DNA of 64,000 bases from Staphylococcus agnetis (GCF_002901865.1 NZ_PPQF01000009.1:48673-112672); one strand, 5' to 3'. Counted from the first letter of the stretch, positions 29,436 through 40,555 are shown. Numbers and translations: made by a program. The notes: generated by a model from the letters alone, not told the origin.

Positions 29436-32063
29436 CTATTTTGCATCGTACCACGTTTTCCCATAATCTGAATCTACTTGAAGCGGTACATCTAATTCTA
29501 ATGCATGAATCATAATGTCTTCTACAAACTTACTAAATGTTTCAACTTCATCTTTAGGTAATTCAAAAATCAACTCATCGTGTACTTGTAATAACATCTT
29601 AGCTTTAAAATCAGAATGTTTCATCGCTTCATCTAACTTAACCATCGCACATTTGATAATGTCAGCCGCGCTACCTTGAATTGGGGAATTCATAGCTGTG
29701 CGTTCAGCAAAACCACGTTTATTAAAGTTACGACTCGTTATATCAGGAATATATCGACGACGTTTTAACAATGTTTCTACATAACCATCTTGTTTCGCAT
29801 CTTGAACAATTTCTTCCATATAAGTCTTTACACCAGGAAAGTGATTTAAATAGTCATCTATAAACTGTTTAGCTGCTTTACGTGTAATACCTAGACTTTG
29901 GCTTAAACCATAATCGCTAATTCCATACACGATACCAAAGTTAACTGCTTTCGCTTGACGACGCATTAGAGCAGTTACTTCGGAAGCATCAACATTAAAC
30001 ACTTTCATAGCAGTCGTCGTATGGATATCTTCATTATTAATAAAAGCATCTTGAAGGGTACGATCTTTAGTAATATGTGCAAGTACACGTAACTCGATTT
30101 GTGAATAGTCTGCTGCTAAAATTACACTATTTTCATCTGTTGATTTGAATGCTTTACGAATTTTGCGCCCTTCTTCAATACGAATTGGTATATTTTGCAA
30201 GTTAGGATCCACAGAAGATAAACGACCCGTTTGAGCTAACGTTTGATTAAAGCGCGTATGAATACGGCCATCTTCAGAAATCACTTTTTGTAAGCCTTCT
30301 ACATAAGTCGATTGTAGCTTAGAAAGCGTACGGTACTGAAGAATTAAATCAATAATGTCGTGCTCACCTTGCAATTTTTCTAATACATCAACTGCTGTGG
30401 AATACCCTGTTTTAGTTTTTTTAATAACAGGCAATTGTAACTTTTCAAATAAGATAACACCAAGTTGTTTCGGAGAGTTAATATTAAATGTTTCACCCGC
30501 TACTTTATGAATATCTTTAATCAGTGTATCCAATTTCGATTGAATATCAGCTTCCATAGTTTGTAGCGTCGTCACATCTGTGTAAATACCAGTAAACTCC
30601 ATTTCACCCAAAATTAAAGCTAAAGGAAGTTCAATATCCGTTAATAAAGTCATTTGTTCATGCGCATCCAATTTTTGTTGCATCATTGGATACATGATTT
30701 CAATTGCATCTAAAATTGATGCAATATGTTCGGCTAACGGTTGGTCATCGGGGATAAGATAAGATTTTCCTTTTCCATAAATAGTAGCACGATCCTGAAC
30801 AAATGTCCCTTCATATAGAGATGAAACGGAAGCTACATCCTCAATTGTTTGCGATGGATCAATTAAATAGCTTGCAAGCATCGTATCAAAAACTATGTTT
30901 TGAATGCGTATGCCTAAACGCTTACACGCGACATATGTTTTCTTAGCATCAAACACATATTTACACGTTTTTTCATCTTCAAGCCACGCAACTAAAGGTT
31001 CAATCTCCTTAATCTGATGTGCGTCCACAACAATATAGTCATTGTCTGTTTTCAAACCAAATTTTAAAATATTATTTTTGATATAATTGTCTCCATCAAT
31101 TTCAATATGAACTATCGCTGCATCTAAAGCATCAAATTGAATTCCTTTAAAATCTGAGGAGATTTGATATGATTTTTGAACTGATGATGTATCTGCTTTA
31201 ATATCAATATCTTTTAATAATTGGCGAAATTCCAATGTTTTAAAAAGCTCAATTTTTTCTGTCTCATCTATTGTTGTCGGACGTTTTGTATCTTCTATCG
31301 TAACAGAGATGGGACTGTCGCAATTTATAGTAGCTAATTGTTTACTCATTAATGCATCCGCTTGGCTATTAGCTAATTTTTCTTTCAACTTTTTCCCACT
31401 GACTTGTTCTATATTGTCATACACACCTTCAACAGTTTTAAATTGATGTAACAATTTTAGTGCTGTTTTTTCACCAACACCAGCAACACCTGGAATATTA
31501 TCTGATGTATCACCCATTAAACCTTTCAAATCACGTATTTGATCAGGAACAAGACCGCCATACTGTTCTGCGATAAATGCCGGTGTATAATGATCTACAT
31601 CTGTGACACCTTTTTTTGTATAATAAATTGTCACGTTATCAGTGGCCAATTGTGTTAAATCACGGTCTCCTGTAATGATGATGGTTTCTAACCCTTTTTG
31701 ATCCGCTTCACGACTAAGTGTCCCAATAATATCATCGGCTTCATATTGTTCTAATTCATACCGCTTGATTTGATAAGCGTCCAACAGTTGGCGAATATAA
31801 GGGAACTGTTCACTTAATTCTGGAGGTGTTTTTTGTCTGCCACCTTTATAATCTTGATAAGTCTCGTGTCGAAATGTTGTTTTCCCAGCATCAAATGCAA
31901 CTAGAAAATGTGTGGGTGATTCTTCTTTGATAATTTTTTCTAATAAACGTGCAAAGCCATAAATTGCATTCGTGTGAATACCAGCTTTATTTTGTAATAA
32001 GGGTAACGCATAAAATGCTCTAAAGCTTAAACTGTTACCATCAATTAACACTAACTTTTCCAC
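29436..32063 (-). CDS. polA: DNA polymerase I (GTG start)
   Basis: Pol I processes Okazaki fragments and fills repair gaps. The 875-residue protein has an N-terminal 5'-nuclease (IDGNSLSFRAF ... GVGEKTALKLL), a middle 3'-5' exonuclease-like domain that seems to lack the DxE metal ligands, and a family A polymerase domain with DYSQIELRVLAHI, RRQAKAVNFGIVYGIS and QVHDELIFE. The start is GTG at 32063, seven bases after GGAGG; an overlapping out-of-frame ATG one base pair group earlier (32066) ends after four codons. First gene of polA-mutM-coaE. Confidence 0.96.
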   Translation of the reverse strand: MEKLVLIDGNSLSFRAFYALPLLQNKAGIHTNAIYGFARLLEKIIKEESPTHFLVAFDAGKTTFRHETYQDYKGGRQKTPPELSEQFPYIRQLLDAYQIKRYELEQYEADDIIGTLSREADQKGLETIIITGDRDLTQLATDNVTIYYTKKGVTDVDHYTPAFIAEQYGGLVPDQIRDLKGLMGDTSDNIPGVAGVGEKTALKLLHQFKTVEGVYDNIEQVSGKKLKEKLANSQADALMSKQLATINCDSPISVTIEDTKRPTTIDETEKIELFKTLEFRQLLKDIDIKADTSSVQKSYQISSDFKGIQFDALDAAIVHIEIDGDNYIKNNILKFGLKTDNDYIVVDAHQIKEIEPLVAWLEDEKTCKYVFDAKKTYVACKRLGIRIQNIVFDTMLASYLIDPSQTIEDVASVSSLYEGTFVQDRATIYGKGKSYLIPDDQPLAEHIASILDAIEIMYPMMQQKLDAHEQMTLLTDIELPLALILGEMEFTGIYTDVTTLQTMEADIQSKLDTLIKDIHKVAGETFNINSPKQLGVILFEKLQLPVIKKTKTGYSTAVDVLEKLQGEHDIIDLILQYRTLSKLQSTYVEGLQKVISEDGRIHTRFNQTLAQTGRLSSVDPNLQNIPIRIEEGRKIRKAFKSTDENSVILAADYSQIELRVLAHITKDRTLQDAFINNEDIHTTTAMKVFNVDASEVTALMRRQAKAVNFGIVYGISDYGLSQSLGITRKAAKQFIDDYLNHFPGVKTYMEEIVQDAKQDGYVETLLKRRRYIPDITSRNFNKRGFAERTAMNSPIQGSAADIIKCAMVKLDEAMKHSDFKAKMLLQVHDELIFELPKDEVETFSKFVEDIMIHALELDVPLQVDSDYGKTWYDAK

Positions 32064-32139
32064 ATGGGTCCCTCCTAGCTACTTTGCATTTATTTTATCA
32101 CATCACATACTAAATACCCATTGCGGCACTAAAAGAAAA

Positions 32140-32173
32140 CGATACAGACTTGGTTAAAACCAAACCTGTATCG
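32140..32173 (-). terminator. Terminator after phoR
   Basis: CGATACAG-CTTGGTT pairs with AACCAAACCTGTATCG, followed on the minus strand by TTTTCTTTTA. It ends phoPR ahead of polA. Confidence 0.85.
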
Positions 32174-32183
32174 CAATATCACT

Positions 32184-33884
32184 TTATTCAGGTAATTGCA
32201 CTCTAAAAGTGGACCCTTTACCTATTTCACTTTCAACCTCAATTTTACCTTGATACCCTTCCACAATATGTTTCGTGATAGAAAGCCCAAGACCCGTGCC
32301 ACCTGATTCACGACTGCGCGCTTTATCAACTCGATAAAATCGTTCGAAAATACGCACAGTTTCCTCTTCTGCTATACCTATACCTTCATCTATAACTTCA
32401 ATCACTTTATGTTTATCATTTTGATACACACGTAAAGTAATCGTTTTGTCTGGCGGAGAATAATTCACTGCATTTGATAATAAGTTTACGATAACCTGAG
32501 ACATCTTTGTTTCATCCGCTAGTGCAGTGATATGCTCATCGATTTCATCAATTAAATCAATGTTTTTTTCGCTCGCTAAAGGTTGAATTAAGTCTAAAGC
32601 ATTGTTCGCAACTTGAGATAGGTTAATAGGATGTTTATCTAATGCCGTATTTTGTTCAATTTTCGATAAATCCAGCAAATCATTAACGAGCGATTGAATG
32701 CGATTAGATTCTTTTAACATGATATTTAAAAACATATCTAATGATGCCTCATCATTTTTAGCACCATCTAAAAGTGTTTCAGTGAACCCTTTCATCGACG
32801 TGATCGGTGTTTTTAATTCATGCGAAACATTTGCAACAAAGTCACGTCTTAAATTTTCGAGTTTTTTCAATTGTGTAATATCATGTAAAACAATAACCAT
32901 CCCTTGTAATCGTTTCTTTGTTCTAGTCAAAATAGGTACGCATGACGTATCAAAAAACTTTTGATGTATTAAACTTAATTGTAGCTCCACTTGATCATAC
33001 ACGGGTTTTTCAGTACGAAAACCTTCTACAACGAGTTTTTTTAAAGTCGGATGTAAAAACTTTTCATAGTTTTGATGTTCAACATTTTTCGTCTCGTTAA
33101 AAATCTCATAAAATGTTTTATTGGCAACTACGATATTTCCATGCTTATCAATCATAAGTACAGCACTCGGTATATTTTCTAATGTAGTCACTAGGCGATT
33201 ACGCTGAATTTTTTGCTCACTATTTAAACGCTCTAAACGTCTTGCAAGTACATTAATTGTTACATAGAGTTCACGTGTTTCTTTGACACTGCTTTCAGGA
33301 ACACGTACTTTATAATTCCCTTGCGTTAATAAAGAAGCGGCATAAGAAACCTCATTAATCGGTTGTATATAAGTGCGGTTAATATAGCGAACTGTAAAGA
33401 AAATCAATGCCATAATCACAATACCAATCAATATTAAGTACTTCCAGAATTGCATTTGTAAATCATAGACCGCATCATATTTCCCACTCATTAACAGTAT
33501 TGTTTGTTTATGTTTGACACCATACAAATATTCACCGGATTTTCCATCAAGGATATAAACAGGATTTTCAGAATGCAATTGCCTCAAAAGCTCATCTTTT
33601 CTATTTTCGATAGTAAAATCTTTTTCAGTATGAAGTGTTTCAGTTTTACCATTAGTGATAATGTGAATATTAGCTTGATATGTTTCAGCTATATCTTGAA
33701 TACGCGATGATTGGTGCACTTGATAGCGTTGAATGATATGTTTAGATTGTTTGAGTAATTCACGTTTTTGATGATCCACAGAAATCGTGTATATAGAATT
33801 ATGAACAATAAAGCCTAATATAAGAAAACTTACAACAGTGATTGTTGTAAGTATAATTAATAACTTGTGATAAAACTTTATCAT
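32184..33884 (-). CDS. phoR: Phosphate-sensing histidine kinase PhoR
   Basis: The 566-residue kinase has a transmembrane helix at about residues 8-28, an extracytoplasmic domain to about 145, a second helix at about 148-166, a HAMP linker, a PAS domain (PSAVLMIDKHGNIVVANKTF, from about 239), the phospho-acceptor His355 in NVSHELKTPI, and the ATPase domain with the N box (NLLSNAVNYS), G1 (DEGIGIAEEE) and G2 (GGTGLGLSI). Its ATG directly abuts the phoP stop (TAGATG). With PhoP it forms the two-component system that responds to phosphate limitation. Confidence 0.94.
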   Translation of the reverse strand: MIKFYHKLLIILTTITVVSFLILGFIVHNSIYTISVDHQKRELLKQSKHIIQRYQVHQSSRIQDIAETYQANIHIITNGKTETLHTEKDFTIENRKDELLRQLHSENPVYILDGKSGEYLYGVKHKQTILLMSGKYDAVYDLQMQFWKYLILIGIVIMALIFFTVRYINRTYIQPINEVSYAASLLTQGNYKVRVPESSVKETRELYVTINVLARRLERLNSEQKIQRNRLVTTLENIPSAVLMIDKHGNIVVANKTFYEIFNETKNVEHQNYEKFLHPTLKKLVVEGFRTEKPVYDQVELQLSLIHQKFFDTSCVPILTRTKKRLQGMVIVLHDITQLKKLENLRRDFVANVSHELKTPITSMKGFTETLLDGAKNDEASLDMFLNIMLKESNRIQSLVNDLLDLSKIEQNTALDKHPINLSQVANNALDLIQPLASEKNIDLIDEIDEHITALADETKMSQVIVNLLSNAVNYSPPDKTITLRVYQNDKHKVIEVIDEGIGIAEEETVRIFERFYRVDKARSRESGGTGLGLSITKHIVEGYQGKIEVESEIGKGSTFRVQLPE

Positions 33885-34589
33885 CTATTTTGGACGCTCC
33901 AATTTGTAACCTAAACCTCTTACAGTTTTAATGAACTGCGGTTGTTTTGGGTTTTCTTCTAATTTATCACGTAAATGACTGATATGAACATCAACAATAC
34001 GTGAGTCACCTGCAAACTCATAATTCCATACCGAATTTAACATATGTTCTCTTGTAATCACACGCCCTTGACGTTCTACAAGATACAATAATAGTTCAAA
34101 CTCTTTTGGGGTTAATTCTAAGAGTTCATCATTACGATAAACTTCAAAATAATCTGGTCTAATACGAATAGGACCAATCACGATATCTTCATCTTCTTCA
34201 TCAGCGCGGGTTGTTTCAAATTGAGAAGAACGGCGTAAAATCGCTTTAACTCTCGCCACAACTTCTCTAGGTGAGAAAGGTTTTGTCATGTAGTCATCAG
34301 CACCCAATTCCAAACCTAAAACGCGATCAAACTCATCATCTTTAGCCGTTAACATTAATATTGGGACTTGATTTTTATCAGAACGAATCGTTTTACATAC
34401 TTCGATACCATCTTTTTTAGGTAACATCACATCTAATACGATTAAGTCAGGTTTTGTTTCTTTTTCTTTTTCAATTGCTTCCTCGCCGTCTTGAGCGATT
34501 TCTACAATATACCCTGCTTGTTCAAGATTGTATTTAAGTAGTGTGACAATCGATTGTTCATCATCTACTACGAGCACTCTTTGCACCAT
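33885..34589 (-). CDS. phoP: Response regulator PhoP
   Basis: This OmpR-class regulator controls phosphate starvation genes. The 234-residue protein has a receiver domain with the acidic pair DDE, phospho-acceptor Asp53 (VLDVMLPKKDG) and Lys in LTAKDD, and a C-terminal winged helix (TPKEFELLLYLVERQGRVITREHML, then VDVHISHLRDKLE). AGGAGG lies upstream of the ATG. The promoter has a good TATAAT but a poor -35, and three phased Pho-box-like hexamers upstream, suggesting autoactivation. Confidence 0.95.
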   Translation of the reverse strand: MVQRVLVVDDEQSIVTLLKYNLEQAGYIVEIAQDGEEAIEKEKETKPDLIVLDVMLPKKDGIEVCKTIRSDKNQVPILMLTAKDDEFDRVLGLELGADDYMTKPFSPREVVARVKAILRRSSQFETTRADEEDEDIVIGPIRIRPDYFEVYRNDELLELTPKEFELLLYLVERQGRVITREHMLNSVWNYEFAGDSRIVDVHISHLRDKLEENPKQPQFIKTVRGLGYKLERPK

Positions 34590-34664
34590 TAAACGTACCT
34601 CCTATGAATGATTAAGTTCATTATAACTTAAAATGTACTTAAAAATAATATGTTATTAAGTAAC

Positions 34665-34692
34665 TTTACAATATCTTCATAATACCTTAACA
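34665..34692 (+). promoter_or_regulatory. Pho-box-like direct repeats upstream of phoP
   Basis: TTTACA (34665), TTCATA (34676) and TTAACA (34687) each fit the Firmicute Pho-box hexamer TT(A/C/T)A(C/T)A fully or, for TTCATA, fully by degenerate rule, with exact 11-base phasing. They lie about 20-45 bases above the weak phoP -35. Confidence 0.5.
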
Positions 34693-34834
34693 AAAATCAA
34701 AATGTTCATCTGTATTCCATTAGCTTATACCCTTAAAGTTCAAAAGTGTATCGTTTTTAAGTGAATTTTTAGCACATGAAGTAAATGTGTAAATGTCATA
34801 TTAAATAAAAATATACCGTGATTTACATAAAAAT

Positions 34835-34860
34835 AAGCAGAGCACCATGGTGCTCCGCTT
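34835..34860 (-). terminator. Terminator after icd
   Basis: AAGCAGAGCACC and GGTGCTCCGCTT form a hairpin followed on the minus strand by TATTTTTATG. Confidence 0.8.
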
Positions 34861-34891
34861 GTTAAATGATAAGGAATGAGATTTATTATTT

Positions 34892-36154
34892 TTACAAGTT
34901 CTTAATCAATTCATCCGCAAATTCAGATGTTTTAACTTCAGTCGCACCATCCATTAAACGTGCAAAGTCATAAGTCACTACTTTAGATGCAATCGTTTTC
35001 TCAACAGACGCTGTAATTAAATCAGCAGCTTCTTGCCAACCTAAATGTTCAAGTAACAACACACCGGATAATAATACTGATGATGGATTTACTTTATCTA
35101 GATTTGCATATTTAGGCGCTGTACCGTGCGTCGCTTCAAAAATAGCGTGACCCGTTTCATAGTTAATGTTTGCGCCTGGGGCAATACCTATACCTCCAAC
35201 TTGAGCAGCTAGTGCATCTGAGATATAATCTCCATTTAAATTCATTGTCGCAACAACATCGTGGTCAGATGGGCGTGTTAAAATTTGTTGTAAGAAAATA
35301 TCAGCAATGGAATCTTTAATAATAATTTTACCATCATTTTCAGCTTGCGCTTGAGCGTCATTTGCAGCGTCTTTACCTTGTTCATCAACAATTTTGTCGT
35401 ATTGTTGCCAAGTAAATACTTTGTCACCAAATTCGCGTTCAGCTAAGTCGTAACCCCATTGTTTGAAGGCCCCTTCAGTGAACTTCATAATATTACCTTT
35501 ATGAACGAGTGTGACTGATTTACGTTGATTATCTAAAGCATATTGAATCGCCGCGCGGACTAAGCGTTCTGTCCCTTCTTTGGATACAGGTTTGATACCA
35601 ATACCACTTGTTTCAGGGAAACGAATATTTTTCGCACCCATTTCATTTTGTAAGAAATCAATGATTTTCTTAACTTCATCGGAACCTTCTTTAAACTCAA
35701 TACCTGCATAGATGTCTTCGGTATTTTCACGGAAGATGACCATATCCGTATCTTGAGGATTTTTTACAGGCGATGGTACACCTTGGAACCAACGAACTGG
35801 ACGTAAGCACGTAAAAAGATCTAACTCTTGACGTAAAGCCACATTGAGCGAACGAATACCACCACCAATAGGCGTTGTGAGCGGACCTTTAATTGCGATA
35901 AGATATTCTTTTATCGTATCTAATGTTTCTTGAGGTAACCATTCACCTGTTTGGTCAAATGCTTTTTGACCTGCTAATACTTCTTTCCATGAGATTTCTT
36001 TTTCGCCATTGTATGCTTTTTTAACAGCTTCATCGATGACACGACTTGCTGCTTTCCAAATATCTGGTCCAATACCATCACCAATAATAAATGGTACAAT
36101 AGGTTGATTTGGTACATTTAAACCTTCTGCTGTTTTGACAATTTTTTCACTCAT
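34892..36154 (-). CDS. icd: NADP-dependent isocitrate dehydrogenase
   Basis: The enzyme decarboxylates isocitrate to 2-oxoglutarate in the TCA cycle. The 420-residue protein has the substrate loop [10 protein letters not shown] with the serine that is phosphorylated in enteric bacteria, the catalytic ENTEDIYAG and VHKGNIMKF segments, and HGTAPKYA, whose Lys-Tyr pair specifies NADP. GGAGGG precedes the ATG. It lies 49 bases after citZ, as in Bacillus citZ-icd. Confidence 0.96.
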   Translation of the reverse strand: MSEKIVKTAEGLNVPNQPIVPFIIGDGIGPDIWKAASRVIDEAVKKAYNGEKEISWKEVLAGQKAFDQTGEWLPQETLDTIKEYLIAIKGPLTTPIGGGIRSLNVALRQELDLFTCLRPVRWFQGVPSPVKNPQDTDMVIFRENTEDIYAGIEFKEGSDEVKKIIDFLQNEMGAKNIRFPETSGIGIKPVSKEGTERLVRAAIQYALDNQRKSVTLVHKGNIMKFTEGAFKQWGYDLAEREFGDKVFTWQQYDKIVDEQGKDAANDAQAQAENDGKIIIKDSIADIFLQQILTRPSDHDVVATMNLNGDYISDALAAQVGGIGIAPGANINYETGHAIFEATHGTAPKYANLDKVNPSSVLLSGVLLLEHLGWQEAADLITASVEKTIASKVVTYDFARLMDGATEVKTSEFADELIKNL

Positions 36155-36203
36155 TATAAAGTACCCTCCATGAATTTAAAATCTCGTCTAACTTTAGACT
36201 TAT

Positions 36204-37322
36204 TTAACGTTTTTCGATTGGTTCGTATTTACGATCAGTTTCACCAATATATGTTGCACGTGGACGCATAATTCTATTATTACGTAATTGTTCTAAAATA
36301 TGTGCAACCCAACCTGATGTACGGCTGACAGCAAAAATTGGTGTAAATAAATCATGATCAATACCCATGCTGTGATATACAGTTGCACTGTAAAAATCAA
36401 CATTTGGTAATAATCCTTTTTCCTGTTTTACAATGTCGGCAATTTTAAGTGAAATTTCAAACAATTCACTTTGACCTGTTTCTTCCGTAATTTTATGACT
36501 CATTTCTTTTAAATATTTTGCACGTGGATCGCCATCTTTATAAACACGATGACCGAATCCCATAATTTTTTCTTTGTTGTCGAACGCTTTTTTCAAGTAT
36601 GCTTCAACGTTATCAATTGAGCCAATTTCAGTTAACATTCTCATAACGCGTTCATTTGCGCCACCATGAAGTGGACCTTTCAAAGAGCCTACAGCAGCTG
36701 TAATTCCAGAATACATGTCTGACATTGATGAAACAGCACATCTAGCTGTAAACGCAGAAGCATTCAACTCATGGTCAGCATGTAAAATTAAAGCTTTGTT
36801 AAATCCTTCAACTTCAACATCAGTTGGCTTTTCCCCTCTAAGCATATATAAAAAGTTTGCCGCATAAGATAAGGATGTATCTGGTTTAACTGGTTTTTTC
36901 CCTTCACGTACACGTGCAAAAGATGTTACTAATGACGCAATTTTCGCTTGAATACGGATGCCACGTTCATATAATGCTTTCTCATCATTATCATCTGCAT
37001 TATTGTCAAAGTGTGCTAAGTAAGACACTGACGTACGTAATGCTGTCATTGGATGAACTTCATCTGTAGCATATTCTTCAAAATGACTATACATACGCGG
37101 ATTAAGCGTCATATAATGGTGTAATTTATCTTTTAATTCTTGAAGTTCTTTTTCGTTTGGTAATCGGTAATTCCAAAGAAGAAACATTACCTCTTCGAAC
37201 AAAGCATTTTCAGCCAAATCATCAATATCATAACCTGCATATGTTAACTGGCTATCGATAATTGAACTAATCTTTGTTTCTGCTGCAATTACACCTTCTA
37301 AACCTTTCTGTAGTTGTGCCAT
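36204..37322 (-). CDS. citZ: Citrate synthase
   Basis: Citrate synthase condenses acetyl-CoA with oxaloacetate. The 372-residue protein begins MAQLQKGLEGVIAAETKIS and shows the catalytic histidines in ADHELNASAFTAR and GFGHRVYKDGDPRAK and the Asp in VDFYSATVYHSMGI. The start at 37322 has AAAGGGG upstream; 16 open codons above are not supported. A strong promoter (TTCACA-17-TATAAT) and a palindrome lie upstream. Co-transcribed with icd. Confidence 0.96.
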   Translation of the reverse strand: MAQLQKGLEGVIAAETKISSIIDSQLTYAGYDIDDLAENALFEEVMFLLWNYRLPNEKELQELKDKLHHYMTLNPRMYSHFEEYATDEVHPMTALRTSVSYLAHFDNNADDNDEKALYERGIRIQAKIASLVTSFARVREGKKPVKPDTSLSYAANFLYMLRGEKPTDVEVEGFNKALILHADHELNASAFTARCAVSSMSDMYSGITAAVGSLKGPLHGGANERVMRMLTEIGSIDNVEAYLKKAFDNKEKIMGFGHRVYKDGDPRAKYLKEMSHKITEETGQSELFEISLKIADIVKQEKGLLPNVDFYSATVYHSMGIDHDLFTPIFAVSRTSGWVAHILEQLRNNRIMRPRATYIGETDRKYEPIEKR

Positions 37323-37375
37323 ATGAATTTCCCCTTTACTGTATATTCGCTCTTTTGTAATGGCTTTCATTAGTC

Positions 37376-37404
37376 ATTATAGCTAATATCACGCTATTTG
37401 TGAA
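37376..37404 (-). promoter_or_regulatory. citZ promoter
   Basis: TTCACA (37404-37399) and TATAAT (37381-37376) have a 17-base spacer. Confidence 0.75.
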
Positions 37405-37450
37405 TATTTAATGAACGTTGAAATATCAGAATAATCTAATATAAACAAAT

Positions 37451-37471
37451 GTTAAATGGACCTCATTTAAC
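37451..37471. promoter_or_regulatory. Palindrome upstream of citZ
   Basis: GTTAAATG-GACCT-CATTTAAC is an exact 8-base inverted repeat about 90 bases above the probable citZ transcript start. It is a candidate operator for a TCA-cycle regulator; the protein is not assigned. Confidence 0.4.
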
Positions 37472-37605
37472 TTCAATGTATTGATATTATCATGTTTCTA
37501 GCTATTTTAAGAGCTATGTAAAATAAGTGATTTTTAATCATTTGCTTTCTTTATCATATTTAATAATAAGAATTGATAAGCATGAAGCGTCATTTAATAT
37601 CTTAA

Positions 37606-37629
37606 AAACAACATCACTAGATGTTGTTT
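37606..37629 (-). terminator. Second terminator after pyk
   Basis: AAACAACATC-ACTA-GATGTTGTTT hairpin, followed on the minus strand by a T-run. It backs up the stronger hairpin at 37646-37686. Confidence 0.65.
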
Positions 37630-37645
37630 GAAGTGAACATATAAA

Positions 37646-37686
37646 AAAACCACTATATATCATTTATACCCGATATATAGTGGTTT
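37646..37686 (-). terminator. Main terminator after pyk
   Basis: AAAACCACTATATATC pairs with GATATATAGTGGTTTT over 16 bases, with a seven-base U-run on the minus strand. Confidence 0.9.
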
Positions 37687-37719
37687 TGTCTTTATTTATG
37701 CTTTTGATTTAAAACTTTT

Positions 37720-39480
37720 TTATAAAACGTTTGCATAACCTTCAAATACTTTACCTTGTGAAGCATCAACAGTTACTAAAATATTATCTTTAATTGTATC
37801 AAGTACGCCATTTACGCCTACCACTGTTGGAATACCTTTTTCTAAACCAACGATAGCACTTGGTGAAGTTAAGCCACCTTCTTCGGTAATTAATCCTATC
37901 GCATGATCTAAATAAGGGACAAAGCTTTCATCAATGGAAGGTGTGACAATAACGGATTGAGATAAATCTTTACCTTCTAATTGAGTAGCATCGTTTACAA
38001 CAACAGTACGACCAACCGCTGATGTGCGTCCAATACCTTGACCTGAAGCAATTTCATCACCAATTAAGTGAAGCTTCATTAAGTTTGTTGTACCTGATTC
38101 ACCAGTAGGTACACCCGCTGTAATAATGATTAAATCACCATTTTCAACACGCTCTGACTCAATTGCAGTGGCAACAGCATTATTTAACAACTCATCTGTA
38201 GTAAAGTTTCCTTTCTTAATCACAGGATAGACGCCCCAGATTAATGTACATTGACGCGCTGTTGTATCATTTGGTGTGACAGCTAAAATATCTGATTTTG
38301 GACGATATTTTGAAATCGTTTTTGCAGTGTTACCACTTTCAGTTGCTGCAACAATCGCTTTAACGTTTAAGTTAAGGGCTGTGTGCGCAGCAGAAACACC
38401 AATCGCGTTCACAAGAGATGTTTCAACAAGTTTCGTACGGTCTGACAATAATTTTTTATAGTCTTGCGCTTGCTCAGCAGCAACGGCGATATTATGCATC
38501 GCTTTAACTGCTTCTTCAGGGTAAGATCCTGCAGCAGTTTCACCTGATAACATTACAGCATCAGTGCCATCATAAATGGCATTGGCAACATCCGATGCTT
38601 CAGCACGTGTCGCACGTGGATTACGTTGCATTGAATCTAGCATTTGAGTCGCAGTAATGACAGGTTTACCTAATTTATTACATTTACGAATTAAATCTTT
38701 TTGAACGATTGGTACTGTTTCAGGTGGGATTTCAACACCCATATCCCCACGTGCAACCATTAGACCATCAGAAACTTCAAGAATATCATCAATATTATCA
38801 ATACCCTCTTGGTTTTCAATTTTAGGGATAATACTAATTGTGTGGTGATTTGCTTCTTCTAAAATTTTACGAATTTCTAATACGTCACTTGAACGTCTTA
38901 CAAAGCTTGCAGCGATGAAATCAACATTTTGTTCAATACCAAAACGAATATCATCAGCATCTTTTTCAGTAATACCAGGTAGGTTTACACTCACGCCCGG
39001 TAAGTTTACACCTTTTTTGTTTTTAAGTTCACCAGTATTTAGGACTTTACAATGTACATGACCTGCATTGACATCAATCTTTTCAACAAGAAGCTCAATT
39101 AAACCGTCATCTAATAAGATAAATGAGCCAACGTGTACATCATTAATTAAGTTTTCATATGTGACTGAAAACATTTCTGGTGTACCTTCTACTTCAGACA
39201 TGCTTACAGTTACATTAGAACCTTTTTCAAGTGTAATTAAGCCGTCTTTCATATTATGTGTACGAATTTCTGGCCCTTTCGTATCTAATAAGATACCGAT
39301 ATTTAAGTTTAATTTATTGGCAACTTTGCGGATGGATTCAATACGTGCACGATGTTCTTCATGTGATCCATGAGAGAAGTTTAAACGTGCAACGTTCATA
39401 CCTGCTCTCATAAGTTTTTCTAACATTTCCTCTGATTCTGATGCTGGACCAATCGTACAAACAATTTTCGTTTTTTTCAT
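37720..39480 (-). CDS. pyk: Pyruvate kinase with C-terminal PEP-utiliser-like domain
   Basis: Pyruvate kinase makes ATP and pyruvate from phosphoenolpyruvate. The 586-residue protein has the barrel with RLNFSHGS, the catalytic segment [21 protein letters not shown] and [10 protein letters not shown], an allosteric C domain (about 350-470), and an extra C-terminal domain of about 110 residues related to the PEP-synthase swivelling domain. There the usual phospho-histidine motif TSHAA reads [12 protein letters not shown], so phosphotransfer is unlikely. AGGAGG precedes the ATG; it lies 16 bases after pfkA. Confidence 0.97.
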   Translation of the reverse strand: MKKTKIVCTIGPASESEEMLEKLMRAGMNVARLNFSHGSHEEHRARIESIRKVANKLNLNIGILLDTKGPEIRTHNMKDGLITLEKGSNVTVSMSEVEGTPEMFSVTYENLINDVHVGSFILLDDGLIELLVEKIDVNAGHVHCKVLNTGELKNKKGVNLPGVSVNLPGITEKDADDIRFGIEQNVDFIAASFVRRSSDVLEIRKILEEANHHTISIIPKIENQEGIDNIDDILEVSDGLMVARGDMGVEIPPETVPIVQKDLIRKCNKLGKPVITATQMLDSMQRNPRATRAEASDVANAIYDGTDAVMLSGETAAGSYPEEAVKAMHNIAVAAEQAQDYKKLLSDRTKLVETSLVNAIGVSAAHTALNLNVKAIVAATESGNTAKTISKYRPKSDILAVTPNDTTARQCTLIWGVYPVIKKGNFTTDELLNNAVATAIESERVENGDLIIITAGVPTGESGTTNLMKLHLIGDEIASGQGIGRTSAVGRTVVVNDATQLEGKDLSQSVIVTPSIDESFVPYLDHAIGLITEEGGLTSPSAIVGLEKGIPTVVGVNGVLDTIKDNILVTVDASQGKVFEGYANVL

Positions 39481-39496
39481 GGCTATGCCTCCTATG

Positions 39497-40495
<999 letters not shown>

Positions 40496-40555
40496 TTACT
40501 TTAAAAATACCATAAATCTAAAAGGCAATCCATTAAAAATAGAATCAACTTTCGA

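Larger units (their letters stand above)
34590..34891. other. 302-base region between phoP and icd
   Basis: It holds the phoP promoter (TATAAT at 34625-34620), Pho-box-like repeats (34665-34692) and the icd terminator (34835-34860). About 34700-34830 is AT-rich with nothing I can assign. Confidence 0.6.
37323..37719. other. 397-base region between citZ and pyk
   Basis: It contains the citZ promoter (37376-37404), a 21-base palindrome (37451-37471) and two tandem pyk terminators (37606-37629 and 37646-37686). Between 37472 and 37605 I see only AT-rich sequence. From memory, S. aureus carries an amino acid permease gene at this point; none is present here. Confidence 0.55.

Noticed and set aside
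34665..34692. Reading the phased TT-repeats as a CRISPR or tandem repeat array
   Set aside because: Only three six-base units with 11-base phasing; this is operator scale.
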